A DNA stretch of 49,108 nt from Stenomitos frigidus ULC18 (GTDB taxonomy: Bacteria > Cyanobacteriota > Cyanobacteriia > Leptolyngbyales > Leptolyngbyaceae): assembly GCF_003003795.1 (NCBI RefSeq), contig NZ_PVWK01000118.1, forward strand, positions 1 through 49,108, read 5' to 3'. The number at the start of each line of letters is the position of its first letter. Position 1 is the stretch's first letter. Of the stretch, positions 7,557-16,138 are shown one piece after another. The position numbers and the translations under genes are program-made. The notes beneath the pieces are model-generated. The model worked only from the letters and a program-made list of their open reading frames with translations, was not told where the DNA came from and ran no database searches.

Positions 7557-8927
7557 ATGCTTTCCTTCCTTGCCAGCGTGTTGCTTGCTCAAACGGTGCC
7601 CATGACTCCTGTTATGCCGCAGACAATCGTGATCCCTCAACAGACACGTCCCTTACCGGGTGGGTTAGATCAGGTTCCTGTCTTCAATAGCAACAACCCA
7701 GAGGTCGTGAAGACTGAGGGCATTTTGCTCTCGACGTTCCCGCCACAGGGCAAGCGAGTGCCGGGTGTGCATCTCAATTTTCCGTTTCAGGGGCGATTCG
7801 ATTTGTTCTCGCACCACATTGCGCGGGCGATCGAGACCCCTAACGATTTACGCTCCCTCTACTTAGGCGTGATCGTTTACAATCCTGGCGATCAACCAGT
7901 GACCGTGGATGTCCTGCAAGCCGCCAGTTATCTCAGCCAGCCAGATGCCGAGTTCATTGATCTACCGGCGCACCTTGATAATACATTGGGCAAGCTTTAT
8001 TCAGGTCCGGGCGATCGCGCGATGAATGACATCTTGCGAGGGCGACGGCAAGAAGGTTGGGTCGATCGCCTGGTAATTCCGCCGAAGCAGAGCCGTCTGT
8101 TAATGAACCTGCCGATTCCGGTGCGACCGTTGACTCCGCCGCTGAATGGGCGATCGACGCTGGCAAGGCTCTACAGCAATGGTGCCGTTTACATGGCAAA
8201 TCTGGCGATGTTTGCCAAGCAAAACCCAGACGGCAGCGAACGGGCACCCACCCACGAAGAGTGGGTGGCGTTGCTAGAAACAGGCGACTTGGCGGGACCG
8301 CGTGAAGGTGCTCCTAGTCCACCTGATCGTCCCACAGGGTCAGAAATTTATGGTCGCGTGGCAGCCGTCGCGCAAGGTTCCCAGTGGCGCACTCAAGTCA
8401 CTGATCCAGATAGCCGCTTGCTGGCAATTCCAAAGCGTGGAGAGGCGTATTCCTATGGCTTGAGTACGCTTCTGGCTGGCAAAATGGGCACGGGACAAAA
8501 CCAAAGTGCAACACTGCTCACTCGCTATCCCGGCACTGCGTATCAAGCTCATGGCAATTACGGCATTGAGTATCAACTCACCCTGCCCCTCATCAACACC
8601 ACAGAGGCACCGCAAACGGTACAGGTGCTGGTGCAAACACCGCTGAAAGAAGACACATTAAGCAAACCAGGGTTACAGTTCCGGCAACCACCGTATGCCA
8701 ATGTGTTTTTCCGCGGCACTGTGCGCATTCGGTACAACGACGATCGTGGTCTTCCTCGCACCCAGTATTGGCATCTGGTACAACGACGCGGTCAATTAGG
8801 CGTACCATTGGCAACTCTCACCATGCCTCCGGGCGATCGACGTTTAGTGCAAGTCGATTTCCTGTATCCACCGGATGCCACACCGCCTCAAATGCTTACC
8901 ATCCAAACGCTGAACACATCACAGTGA
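7557..8927 (+). CDS. DUF3370 family secreted protein
   Basis: A 456-aa protein recognised as DUF3370, a cyanobacterial family without assigned function. It begins with a short hydrophobic stretch (MLSFLASVLLAQTVP) consistent with a signal peptide cleaved after about residue 11-14. It has many short beta-type segments rich in Pro and Gly, including PLPGGLDQVPVFNSNNPEV, GVHLNFPFQGRFDLFSHH and NYGIEYQLTLPLINT. There are no membrane helices beyond the start, so it probably acts in the periplasm or at the cell surface. It stands alone behind the inverted repeat. Confidence 0.8.
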   Translation: MLSFLASVLLAQTVPMTPVMPQTIVIPQQTRPLPGGLDQVPVFNSNNPEVVKTEGILLSTFPPQGKRVPGVHLNFPFQGRFDLFSHHIARAIETPNDLRSLYLGVIVYNPGDQPVTVDVLQAASYLSQPDAEFIDLPAHLDNTLGKLYSGPGDRAMNDILRGRRQEGWVDRLVIPPKQSRLLMNLPIPVRPLTPPLNGRSTLARLYSNGAVYMANLAMFAKQNPDGSERAPTHEEWVALLETGDLAGPREGAPSPPDRPTGSEIYGRVAAVAQGSQWRTQVTDPDSRLLAIPKRGEAYSYGLSTLLAGKMGTGQNQSATLLTRYPGTAYQAHGNYGIEYQLTLPLINTTEAPQTVQVLVQTPLKEDTLSKPGLQFRQPPYANVFFRGTVRIRYNDDRGLPRTQYWHLVQRRGQLGVPLATLTMPPGDRRLVQVDFLYPPDATPPQMLTIQTLNTSQ

Positions 8928-8948
8928 CAGCAACTATAACGGGGTCAT

Positions 8949-9051
8949 CTGATTGACTGGCAAAACGCCTGTGCTGGCGGTTGTAGACGCTTACCCTTCG
9001 GGAACGCTGCGCAAACAACCGCCAGGATCAAAAGATTTGTCAGTCAATCAG
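8949..9051. repeat. Nested inverted repeat (MITE-like or structured element)
   Basis: The outer arms are 16 bp: CTGATTGACTGGCAAA (8949-8964) and its complement with one mismatch (9036-9051). Inside are perfect 11-bp arms, CTGGCGGTTGT (8974-8984) and ACAACCGCCAG (9015-9025). The centre carries a TTCGGGAACGCTGCGC segment resembling a dispersed cyanobacterial repeat. Total span is 103 bp. It could be a small mobile or repetitive element or a structured RNA. It contains no coding capacity. Confidence 0.65.
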
Positions 9052-9425
9052 TGAGGTCGTAGTGTCTGCCGCTCCTTCTTGAAAATTGGCAGACAACAAA
9101 AGCAATGGATCAATACGGTTCAAACCCTTATTCAGTCGTCGGATAGAGAGGACAAACTGACGACTCCGCTATTTTGTTCATAGTGAGCAATCCATCAATT
9201 TTGTTCATTATCTGATCACTAGCGGTTGCCTTTGCTACTCAGTAGACACGCATCGATGCAAGTACGTCTCAGTTGAGTCTTAGCGATCCCAGATCGCCAG
9301 CGACAAAAATGACTCTGCTTCCAACACGCCGCAAAGGGTTGTTCCTGTTGTAGCTATATTCTGCTGCTCAGAAGAGCAGCACTTACGTCCAGCCCACTGT
9401 CAGCGACATTCAGGAGACTTGTACC
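9052..9425. other. Intergenic region with three hairpins, no gene seen
   Basis: Three stems are visible: GTCTGCC/GGCAGAC near 9062-9094; AGTCGTC (9134-9140) with GACGACT (9159-9165); and TGCTGCTC/GAGCAGCA around an AGAA tetraloop at 9362-9381. The last lies in the leader of the DUF3891 gene. ATTTTGTTCAT occurs twice, at 9171 and 9198. None has the U-run of a clear intrinsic terminator. Confidence 0.5.
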
Positions 9426-10187
9426 GTGATTGTTCACCCGACCCAAAACGGTTGGCAGATTATTTACCATCGTGCCCACGCCTTACTTGCCGCGCAAATT
9501 GCTGGACATTGGCGACGCAAAGATGCACCACCCCGACTGTATGAAACGATCGCAGCAATCTCGCACCACGATGATTTAGCCAAAGAGTGGGAAAGCGATA
9601 ACCTCACCGAAGCAGGGACGCCGAAAGACTTTCTGATGGATGAGGGTAAGTCCTATGATCCCTTACGAAAACATATCGAGCAGGCTCTGTATAGAGGGCA
9701 CTGGGTAGCACTTTTAAATTCGATGCACCAAACCCATCTCAATGCCGGTAAGCGCGGCACGTCTGCTGAAGCCGATGCGTTTTTAGATGAACAATTGGAG
9801 TATCAAAAGCGCTGGCTCAAAGAAGTAGAGGCATCTGAAGACGATGCGGCTAGTGCGTATGCCTTCATGCAGTGGTGCGATCGTCTATCACTCATTCTCT
9901 GCCAGCATAAGCTACCAATGGACGAACGGGCACTGGAAATTAGCAAAGGACCGGATGGGCAGCGGTATGACGTCATCCAACATAGTAGCGGTCTGGTAAC
10001 CGTCACGCCGTGGTGCTTTGAGGAGGATCGCTTCACAGTCACTGTCGAGGCAACATCGCTGTCGCAAGTGACGTTTGATGACAACGAGAGCCTGGTGGAA
10101 GCGCTGAAGCATGGACCGCGCAAACGGCTCGAATGGACGTTTGTCAAGGAAAGCCCTGAAGCAATGCAGGAAAATCCCTTAAGCTGA
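9426..10187 (+). CDS. DUF3891 family protein
   Basis: A 253-aa soluble protein of a family recognised by its opening MIVHPTQNGWQIIYHRAHALLAAQIAGHW. Histidine/aspartate pairs (SHHDD near residue 45-49, MHQTH near 100) suggest a metal-binding, possibly HD-like helical fold, but no activity is established. GTG at 9426 is the start; no ATG fits the conserved N-terminus. It lies 62 bases before the GAF gene on the same strand. Confidence 0.75.
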   Translation: MIVHPTQNGWQIIYHRAHALLAAQIAGHWRRKDAPPRLYETIAAISHHDDLAKEWESDNLTEAGTPKDFLMDEGKSYDPLRKHIEQALYRGHWVALLNSMHQTHLNAGKRGTSAEADAFLDEQLEYQKRWLKEVEASEDDAASAYAFMQWCDRLSLILCQHKLPMDERALEISKGPDGQRYDVIQHSSGLVTVTPWCFEEDRFTVTVEATSLSQVTFDDNESLVEALKHGPRKRLEWTFVKESPEAMQENPLS

Positions 10188-10249
10188 CCGTCTACAGCCC
10201 TCTAAGTTAAAATGCTCCAATCCCATTTCACCTAACTTTAAGCAACTTT

Positions 10250-10801
10250 ATGCCCGATCGCGTACCGCCTGACATTGCCGATCTGCTTGCAGACTCACCA
10301 ACGCCTGAGCAGCTTTTTGATGCGCTTATGCCAGCAGTGGGGAAGTTTTTAGAGTGCGATCGCTGCTTTCTTTACTTGCGGGAGCCGAAAACGCGGTTGG
10401 GCAGAGTGCCCTTCTACTGGATTCGTCACGCCGATATTCCTACCGTGTATGACAAAGCTTGGAAACTGGAGCCAATCTCTTTGCCTGATGAAGATCCCTT
10501 GTTTGCTGCGGCACTGCGGACAGAGCCTTCGATCTTCGTTGAGGATGTCGAAACTGCCAGTCCAACCATTTTAAGCCAAGAGTTTGAGCGTAGAAGCTTT
10601 GGACATCGGGCGTTGATCCATGCTCACTTATGCCAAGACGGAGAGCTTTGGGGCGTCTTACAGCCCTGTGTTTTTGGGCGCCCCAGACAATGGACGCTAA
10701 CAGAACGACAGGCGATCGAGCAAATCGTACAAATGATTACGCCCAATGCCGTGACGTATGTTCATGCAGCCACTGAAAGCGCTAAAAACCCTGTGGGTTA
10801 G
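10250..10801 (+). CDS. Single GAF-domain protein
   Basis: A 183-aa cytoplasmic protein made of little more than one GAF domain: ALMPAVGKFLECDRCFLYLRE at the N-terminal helix/strand, then HRALIHAHLCQDGELWGVLQP typical of the central GAF sheet, ending with TLTERQAIEQIVQMI. There is no kinase, cyclase or output domain. Residues such as Cys37 and Cys39 are not in the usual chromophore-binding position, so bilin binding is uncertain. It may sense a small ligand or be a stand-alone regulatory module. Confidence 0.8.
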   Translation: MPDRVPPDIADLLADSPTPEQLFDALMPAVGKFLECDRCFLYLREPKTRLGRVPFYWIRHADIPTVYDKAWKLEPISLPDEDPLFAAALRTEPSIFVEDVETASPTILSQEFERRSFGHRALIHAHLCQDGELWGVLQPCVFGRPRQWTLTERQAIEQIVQMITPNAVTYVHAATESAKNPVG

Positions 10802-10834
10802 AAACGGAGGGCTGAAAAGCTGGTCTCATTCAAG

Positions 10835-10876
10835 CAGCCCCTGCTTGCTTGCACGCGTGCAAGCAAGCAGGGGCTG
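10835..10876. terminator. 42-bp perfect palindrome, bidirectional terminator
   Basis: A perfect 42-bp palindrome with 21-bp arms centred between 10855 and 10856. The arm runs CAGCCCCTGC and continues through two GCTT units to GCACG. It lies between the convergent GAF gene (plus) and glnB (minus), where a shared intrinsic terminator is expected. Only a weak T-stretch (CCTTTACT) follows on the plus strand. Confidence 0.75.
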
Positions 10877-10907
10877 TCCTTTACTCCTGTCTGTACGCAA
10901 ACAAAGC

Positions 10908-11258
<351 letters not shown>

Positions 11259-11324
11259 TTATTTTATTGACGCGGTCAATTATCTAGCAAGACACTTTCT
11301 ATCACCGTCAAAAGCGTCCGTTTT

Positions 11325-11338
11325 GTAGACAACGATAC
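11325..11338 (-). promoter_or_regulatory. NtcA binding site upstream of glnB
   Basis: GTA-N8-TAC is matched exactly. On the minus strand it reads GTATCGTTGTCTAC. An imperfect -10-like TAGAAA begins about 23 nt downstream, the spacing expected for NtcA-activated class II promoters. glnB is a known NtcA target in cyanobacteria, so function is likely though inferred. Confidence 0.75.
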
Positions 11339-11427
11339 AATTTCTCGCAATGCCTTGTCATTCTTTGTCAGAAGTTTGCTTGATCAACTTGCTACAAATC
11401 AGTCGATCGACCTACGTCATCTGGGTT

Positions 11428-11991
11428 TCACCGTGAGGGCAGCAATGGGCGAACGATGAAAAATCCCGTACCAAAGGCAGTGACAATAATGAAACAAATG
11501 ACGATCGCTAACCACCAACCACCCATTTCTGCACTTCGTTCTTTAGAGGCTGGCTGTCGTAGCTTGCCTTCTTGCTCGGTGAAAAGCGATTTTGGGGTGG
11601 ATGGCTCAGGTTTTTCTGGAGCGATCGTGCCAGAAGCCGCTACAGGCGGTTGAAAGTGGAGTTCTAAGCCCTGTGTAGCTGTGGACGCCCCAGCCAATTG
11701 GTTCGCGGGGAATTGGGTTGCAGGCAAATGGGCATCAGCGGTTTGGCGAAGCTGTAAAGCAGACTGTACAACCCGCTCAATCTCTACCCGCAGTTGCTGA
11801 TTCTGCTGCGTTAACTGCTGATTTTGGAGGGTCAGTGACTCTATTTTGCTTTGAGTCGCTTTGAGTTCCGTGGCGACTTCCCGATACAGCGAGATCGGCA
11901 CTGACGGTGAATGGGGATTGGCTGGAATTTTCGGAACACTGGCTGATTGAGCCTTTCGTGGAGGCTGTTTGGCGTTTATTCTAGATGTCAT
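11428..11991 (-). CDS. Coiled-coil protein with C-terminal membrane anchor, unknown function
   Basis: About 187 aa from ATG 11991, which begins MTSRINAKQPPRKAQ; the frame is open further upstream but that part looks non-coding. A basic, Pro-rich N-terminus is followed by a Gln/Leu-rich coiled coil (LKATQSKIESLTLQNQQLTQQ), a Pro/Ala/Thr linker, and one C-terminal membrane helix (WWLAIVICFIIVTAFGTGFFIV). I do not recognise a family. It is divergent from queF and lies upstream of glnB, beyond the NtcA box. Confidence 0.6.
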   Translation of the reverse strand: MTSRINAKQPPRKAQSASVPKIPANPHSPSVPISLYREVATELKATQSKIESLTLQNQQLTQQNQQLRVEIERVVQSALQLRQTADAHLPATQFPANQLAGASTATQGLELHFQPPVAASGTIAPEKPEPSTPKSLFTEQEGKLRQPASKERSAEMGGWWLAIVICFIIVTAFGTGFFIVRPLLPSR

Positions 11992-12104
11992 AGGTCTACG
12001 TCTGAACGCTAGAGTCGATAAGCTACGCTCAGAATAGCCGCAATTAGAACAATCGAAGCAAAATTTGCCAAGAAGTTCGCGAAAATCTGCAAACAATTCC
12101 ACGC

Positions 12105-12548
12105 ATGACCATGATCCACCCCGAAACGCAACCCTTCTCGACCGCTGAATTTGAGACCCAGGCTCAGACGTCTGAGCCTAAGTACGGTGAGCGACACATC
12201 GCGCAGGGTGAACTCATTACCTTTCCCAATCCCAGAATCGGGCGACGGTATGACATACACATCACGTTGCCGGAGTTTACCTGCAAATGTCCCTTTTCTG
12301 GGTATCCAGATTTCGCGACGATCTATTTATCCTACGTGCCCAATCAGCGAGTCGTGGAACTGAAAGCCATCAAGCTGTATATCAATAGCTACCGCGATCG
12401 CTATATCTCCCACGAAGAATCGGTCAACCAGATCCTGGATGACTTTGTTGCTGCCTGCGATCCCCTGGAAGTCAAAATCAAAGGCGATTTTTTACCGCGT
12501 GGGAATGTCCATACGGTGATTGAGGTGACGCATCAAAAAGACGCCTAG
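12105..12548 (+). CDS. queF: NADPH-dependent preQ0 reductase (QueF)
   Basis: It reduces the nitrile of 7-cyano-7-deazaguanine (preQ0) to the aminomethyl of preQ1 in queuosine tRNA synthesis. At 147 aa it has the short, unimodular length. The catalytic Cys62 lies in CKCPFSGYPDFATI and the NADPH-binding motif is ELKAIKLY (residues 85-92), followed by SYRDRYISHE. The start at 12105 (MTMIHPE) is plausible; a second ATG is two codons downstream. It is divergent from the coiled-coil gene. Confidence 0.93.
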   Translation: MTMIHPETQPFSTAEFETQAQTSEPKYGERHIAQGELITFPNPRIGRRYDIHITLPEFTCKCPFSGYPDFATIYLSYVPNQRVVELKAIKLYINSYRDRYISHEESVNQILDDFVAACDPLEVKIKGDFLPRGNVHTVIEVTHQKDA

Positions 12549-12674
12549 AAATCAATCAGCGGCGATCGCGGTTAGCTTGTCTACGTTTGTGGCGCTAGAG
12601 TGGCGATCGCGGTTATCCAGGCTTCAGAACCTTTGACGAGTCCTTAAAGCGTCGCCAAAGGAAGCATTGCTGGA

Positions 12675-14159
12675 TTAACCCTTTTTAGAATTCATCTGAC
12701 GCCGACTCAAATCGAGTTTGGCACGGAGTTCGTCTTTAATACGGTTCAGGATAGAGGTTTCGTCGAGGGAGGCAAGAATGCGGGTAACTACCGCTTTGGG
12801 GCCGTCATCGCCCCAGGAGGCACCGTTGGCGAGATAGGCTTTCGTCACTTGCCCGATCGCATAGGTTGAAACTCCCGCAACGCCAGCTTGAGTCAGCGCG
12901 ACAGACACATACGCACCTAGCGAGACACCGCCTGTTGCCGGTGCCGCTAGACCGAGCAGGCTTTTGAGCGAACCGAGCCCCAGGTTTGCCAGCAGTTCAC
13001 TCGCCGTTATGCCACCCATCGCCAGCGCAATCTTTTGCAGCAGGCTGATAGCACCATGCTGAGTCATGTTGATGCCGTACAGTTTGGAGAGAGAGAGGAT
13101 CAGGGCGACATCGATCGCAGCGCTGCTGAGCAGATCAACGACCACAATGGGATTTACCGCGATCGCCACTGCTTTTGTGATCACGCCGTTCCAGATCACG
13201 CGATCGGCACTCTGATTGCGGATCACCATCTTGCGCTCGATCAGGCGATCGTTCACATCGTCGGCAAACAGCATCGTGTTGAGAGCCACAAGGGCTTTGC
13301 CTTCGCGATAAAGAATTTCTAAGATTTTGAGTTTGAGCTCGTCGATTTGGGGTGTGCCAGTGCTTAACTGAGCCGCTACACGGCCATCTGGACGGCGCAC
13401 TGCTTTTGCCTGCAAGGGTGATGCTGCTGCCATCACAATTTCGTCGGGTGAAAGCAGTTCCCGTACGCGCTCGTCTCTGATTTTGTGATAAATGGCAAGG
13501 CGATCGGCGTCAGGATACTGGTCGATCTTGTTAAACACTAGCAGGATCGGCTTACTGGCATTGCGCAGTTCCGATAATGCCTGGTACTCCACCTTGGTCA
13601 TGTCGCCTGCAATGAGAAAGAGAATCAGGTCTGCTTGCTTAGCTACCTGCTGCGCCAGTGCTTCTCGCGCCTCACCATCCACTTCATCAATGCCGGGAGT
13701 ATCAATGAGTTCGATGTGGGATTCGCCCACGCTGGGTAAGGCGACGCGCAGGATGGGACGATCGCTCCCCGCAATGGCTTCGCGCCTGATGTTCCAGCTT
13801 GCAGTTTGGGAAGTACGAGTCACACCATGAATGGGACCCGTCTCGAAGACCTGATCGCCTAGCAATGCATTCAGCAACGACGACTTGCCGCGTCCAACCA
13901 TGCCAAAAACAGCAATGTGAACCACCTGTCGATCGAGCTTGTCCAATAGAGCTTCTAGTCCGCCAATTTCTGGCTCTAGACCACGACGTTCTTGAAGAGT
14001 TAAATCCAGGTTCTCGACCAGTTCATGCAACGCACTTTGAGCCTGCCGATAGTTCAGTTCTGCTTGAATGTCTTCGAAGCCGAGAATCGCTTCGTCAAGC
14101 TCTTGACTAAACTGGCTGGGCTTTTGAGGCGAACCCAAAGCTGGAGTTGGCTCGGACAT
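12675..14159 (-). CDS. GTPase with DUF697-like C-terminal membrane region
   Basis: A 494-aa GTP-binding protein of the Era/dynamin-like sort common in cyanobacteria. G1 is GMVGRGKSS (residues 86-94), G3 DTPG (153-156), and G4 NKID (210-213). The C-terminal third has hydrophobic stretches (AVAIAVNPIVVVDLLSSAAIDVALILS, then GLAAPATGGVSLGAYVSVALT) resembling the DUF697/YcjF region and suggesting membrane association. Its role may lie in membrane organisation or transport, but nothing here is specific. It follows three small minus-strand membrane/coiled-coil genes, 100 bases after the nearest. Confidence 0.82.
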   Translation of the reverse strand: MSEPTPALGSPQKPSQFSQELDEAILGFEDIQAELNYRQAQSALHELVENLDLTLQERRGLEPEIGGLEALLDKLDRQVVHIAVFGMVGRGKSSLLNALLGDQVFETGPIHGVTRTSQTASWNIRREAIAGSDRPILRVALPSVGESHIELIDTPGIDEVDGEAREALAQQVAKQADLILFLIAGDMTKVEYQALSELRNASKPILLVFNKIDQYPDADRLAIYHKIRDERVRELLSPDEIVMAAASPLQAKAVRRPDGRVAAQLSTGTPQIDELKLKILEILYREGKALVALNTMLFADDVNDRLIERKMVIRNQSADRVIWNGVITKAVAIAVNPIVVVDLLSSAAIDVALILSLSKLYGINMTQHGAISLLQKIALAMGGITASELLANLGLGSLKSLLGLAAPATGGVSLGAYVSVALTQAGVAGVSTYAIGQVTKAYLANGASWGDDGPKAVVTRILASLDETSILNRIKDELRAKLDLSRRQMNSKKG

Positions 14160-14259
14160 AACTGGCGTTAGTCATAAGTTGGAGGCGACTGCTTCATCCT
14201 AGCGATTTTGCAGAGAGACTAGACGGCTATGAGCGTGTAGTTTAGTACCCACAGCAGCA

Positions 14260-15000
14260 TTAATCTCGACGGTCAGCTGTTTCGGCTCCAGGGTAGCGGT
14301 TGGGTGGGTCAGGCGTTGCCGTACTGGGGTTCGATTGGGTGGGAAGGGTCGATCGCGACCGTTCAACCGGATGGGGGGAAGGCGCTGGTAGCCCATTTTC
14401 ACTGGCACGGGGATCGCTGGCCTGTAAGTCACTAGCGTCATGTGCTCGAGCCGGTTGGCGGGTCAGCGTCTCGTCTTGAGACGTTGCGCGTCGAGCGTTG
14501 CGCGTGGTTTCTGGTAGCGTATCGCGAAGACCTTCGCTGTCATATCGTTCACTGTCATAGACGGCAGTATTAAACTCAGGGTCGGGTCGGGGAATGGGTA
14601 AACGACCGGAACTGCGCCGTTGGGAGGTCGATCGTGACGATCGTGTAAACGTCCTCCAGGCAGCCTTAATGCCAACGACTACGCTGCGAGTACTGTACTG
14701 CACACGCTGGGCTTGTTGGCGTACGCCACTCAAGCTTTGGTCTACCTGTTTGACCACCTGACCTGCACTCTGTACGCCTTCACTGACATCGTCTGTCAAA
14801 TCACTGATTTCTAAGCCGGTGAGCCGAATTGCCTGCAACGTAGGCGGGAACTCGCTCCGCAGCGTATCAAACAGCTTTTCAGCGCTACGAGCGGCGCGGG
14901 AAAGCTCTCTCAGAGTGGGGATCGCCACGACCAGCACGATCGTCAGACTGATCGTGACGAACAGCAACGACAATACTAGCCAGAACAACGGATCAGTCAC
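14260..15000 (-). CDS. DUF948-like membrane-anchored protein
   Basis: A 246-aa protein with an N-terminal membrane helix (FWLVLSLLFVTISLTIVLVVAIPTL), a helical segment of about 90 residues typical of DUF948-like proteins (DLTDDVSEGVQSAGQVVKQVDQ), and a long, disordered, Ser/Arg/Pro-rich tail. The start is GTG at 15000, 8 nt after the YtxH stop, so the two are co-transcribed. Such gene pairs are common in cyanobacteria and some Firmicutes and are associated with general stress or envelope functions, but a defined role is lacking. Confidence 0.7.
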   Translation of the reverse strand: MTDPLFWLVLSLLFVTISLTIVLVVAIPTLRELSRAARSAEKLFDTLRSEFPPTLQAIRLTGLEISDLTDDVSEGVQSAGQVVKQVDQSLSGVRQQAQRVQYSTRSVVVGIKAAWRTFTRSSRSTSQRRSSGRLPIPRPDPEFNTAVYDSERYDSEGLRDTLPETTRNARRATSQDETLTRQPARAHDASDLQASDPRASENGLPAPSPHPVERSRSTLPTQSNPSTATPDPPNRYPGAETADRRD

Positions 15001-15008
15001 AGGTATGC

Positions 15009-15362
15009 CTACAGCAAGTTATCGTGAGCAGGAGCATCAAGCTCAGGTGATCGTCCGGTCTCAGCCGTTTCTAAAGCCTGATGCTCTTGTTGGGTTGCTT
15101 CAAGACCTGCCGCAATCGCTTCTCGCAAGCGCACAAGGGTTCCATCCCAGTTTCGCAAAGCCGATTCTGACAGACGGTCAGCTTGAAGCTGCACACTACT
15201 CGATAAATCTTCTGCAAGCTCGGGTAGTGCATCGGCTGATTTTTTCAGAAACTGCCGAGTTTCGCGTCCAGTACGCGGCGCTAAGAGAATGCCAGTAAGT
15301 GTACCGATCGCAGTTCCCACCAACAGCCCTCCCAGAAAGGAGCCAGAGCGGTTATTTGACAT
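15009..15362 (-). CDS. YtxH domain-containing protein
   Basis: About 117 aa from ATG 15362. The N-terminus has the YtxH hallmark: a short Gly-rich membrane helix (GGLLVGTAIGTLTGILLAPRTG) followed by a K/R-rich, amphipathic helical region. An in-frame upstream start would add 10 residues lacking family character. It is the partner of the DUF948-like gene 8 nt downstream. YtxH proteins are small general-stress or envelope-associated proteins; the molecular role is unknown. Confidence 0.8.
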   Translation of the reverse strand: MSNNRSGSFLGGLLVGTAIGTLTGILLAPRTGRETRQFLKKSADALPELAEDLSSSVQLQADRLSESALRNWDGTLVRLREAIAAGLEATQQEHQALETAETGRSPELDAPAHDNLL

Positions 15363-15548
15363 CGTCTCATTCCCTCTTAAACTACGACTCACCCCTCAAT
15401 TCATGCCAGTCATCATCGGGAAACGACCCCTAAAACGATGTACTTGAAGCACTGGCTTTACTGACACCTTCTAATCTACCCCAACATTACCCCGACGATT
15501 GGTTGCCTGGAATTGTAGCGGGTTTTAAAGAGTAGGGAGTGGGGAAGG

Positions 15549-15884
15549 TTATGGCATTCTGCGCGTCGATCGCGATCGCGGTACAACGATGAAGGTACGG
15601 CGTTGCCACAATGTCTGGCCTAGACTCAGCAGTGCTAGAGCCTGCTGAGCTCGTTGCAACTGAGGTTCCAAACCCTGATATTGCTCCCGCAAGCGGTGGA
15701 TACCAGCGTGTTTTTTGTAGATCGCATCGGGTGCACGGTCAAGGACACGATGGACAGCGCGATCGCAAGCTAAAAGCGCGTCAGCGGCTCTTCCCAAACG
15801 ACGTTTAAACCGCCAAAGCTGCCAGGCTCCATAGCAACAGAGCAACCCAAGCACGACATTGCAGACCAAAACGACTGCCAGCAT
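15549..15884 (-). CDS. Small conserved membrane protein
   Basis: A 111-aa protein with one N-terminal membrane helix (MLAVVLVCNVVLGLLCCYGAWQLW) followed by a basic, helical cytoplasmic part (RRLGRAADALLACDRAVHRVLD) and QQALALLSLGQTLWQRRTF. I know no assigned function. It heads the minus-strand group with YtxH, DUF948-like and GTPase genes; 186 bases separate it from YtxH, including a short GGGAGTGGGG repeat. Confidence 0.65.
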   Translation of the reverse strand: MLAVVLVCNVVLGLLCCYGAWQLWRFKRRLGRAADALLACDRAVHRVLDRAPDAIYKKHAGIHRLREQYQGLEPQLQRAQQALALLSLGQTLWQRRTFIVVPRSRSTRRMP

Positions 15885-16138
15885 GAGCGAACATTCCTGT
15901 TGTAGTAGCCATCATCAACCTAACATGCAAAAACGGCTGCATTGGCCAGTAAATGAGCTACGAGTAGTAACCATTTTAAGGGGTATTGTAGAGCGTGTTT
16001 CCAACGGAAACACTAAGTGAGCGCTGGCTAGCCCAATGATGGTGCTTGGGGTTAGACACAGTAAATATCAACGAATGCAACACGGAATGATCGAACGCTC
16101 AATTGAAGGCAATAATCATCTGAGAATGAGGAACCATT

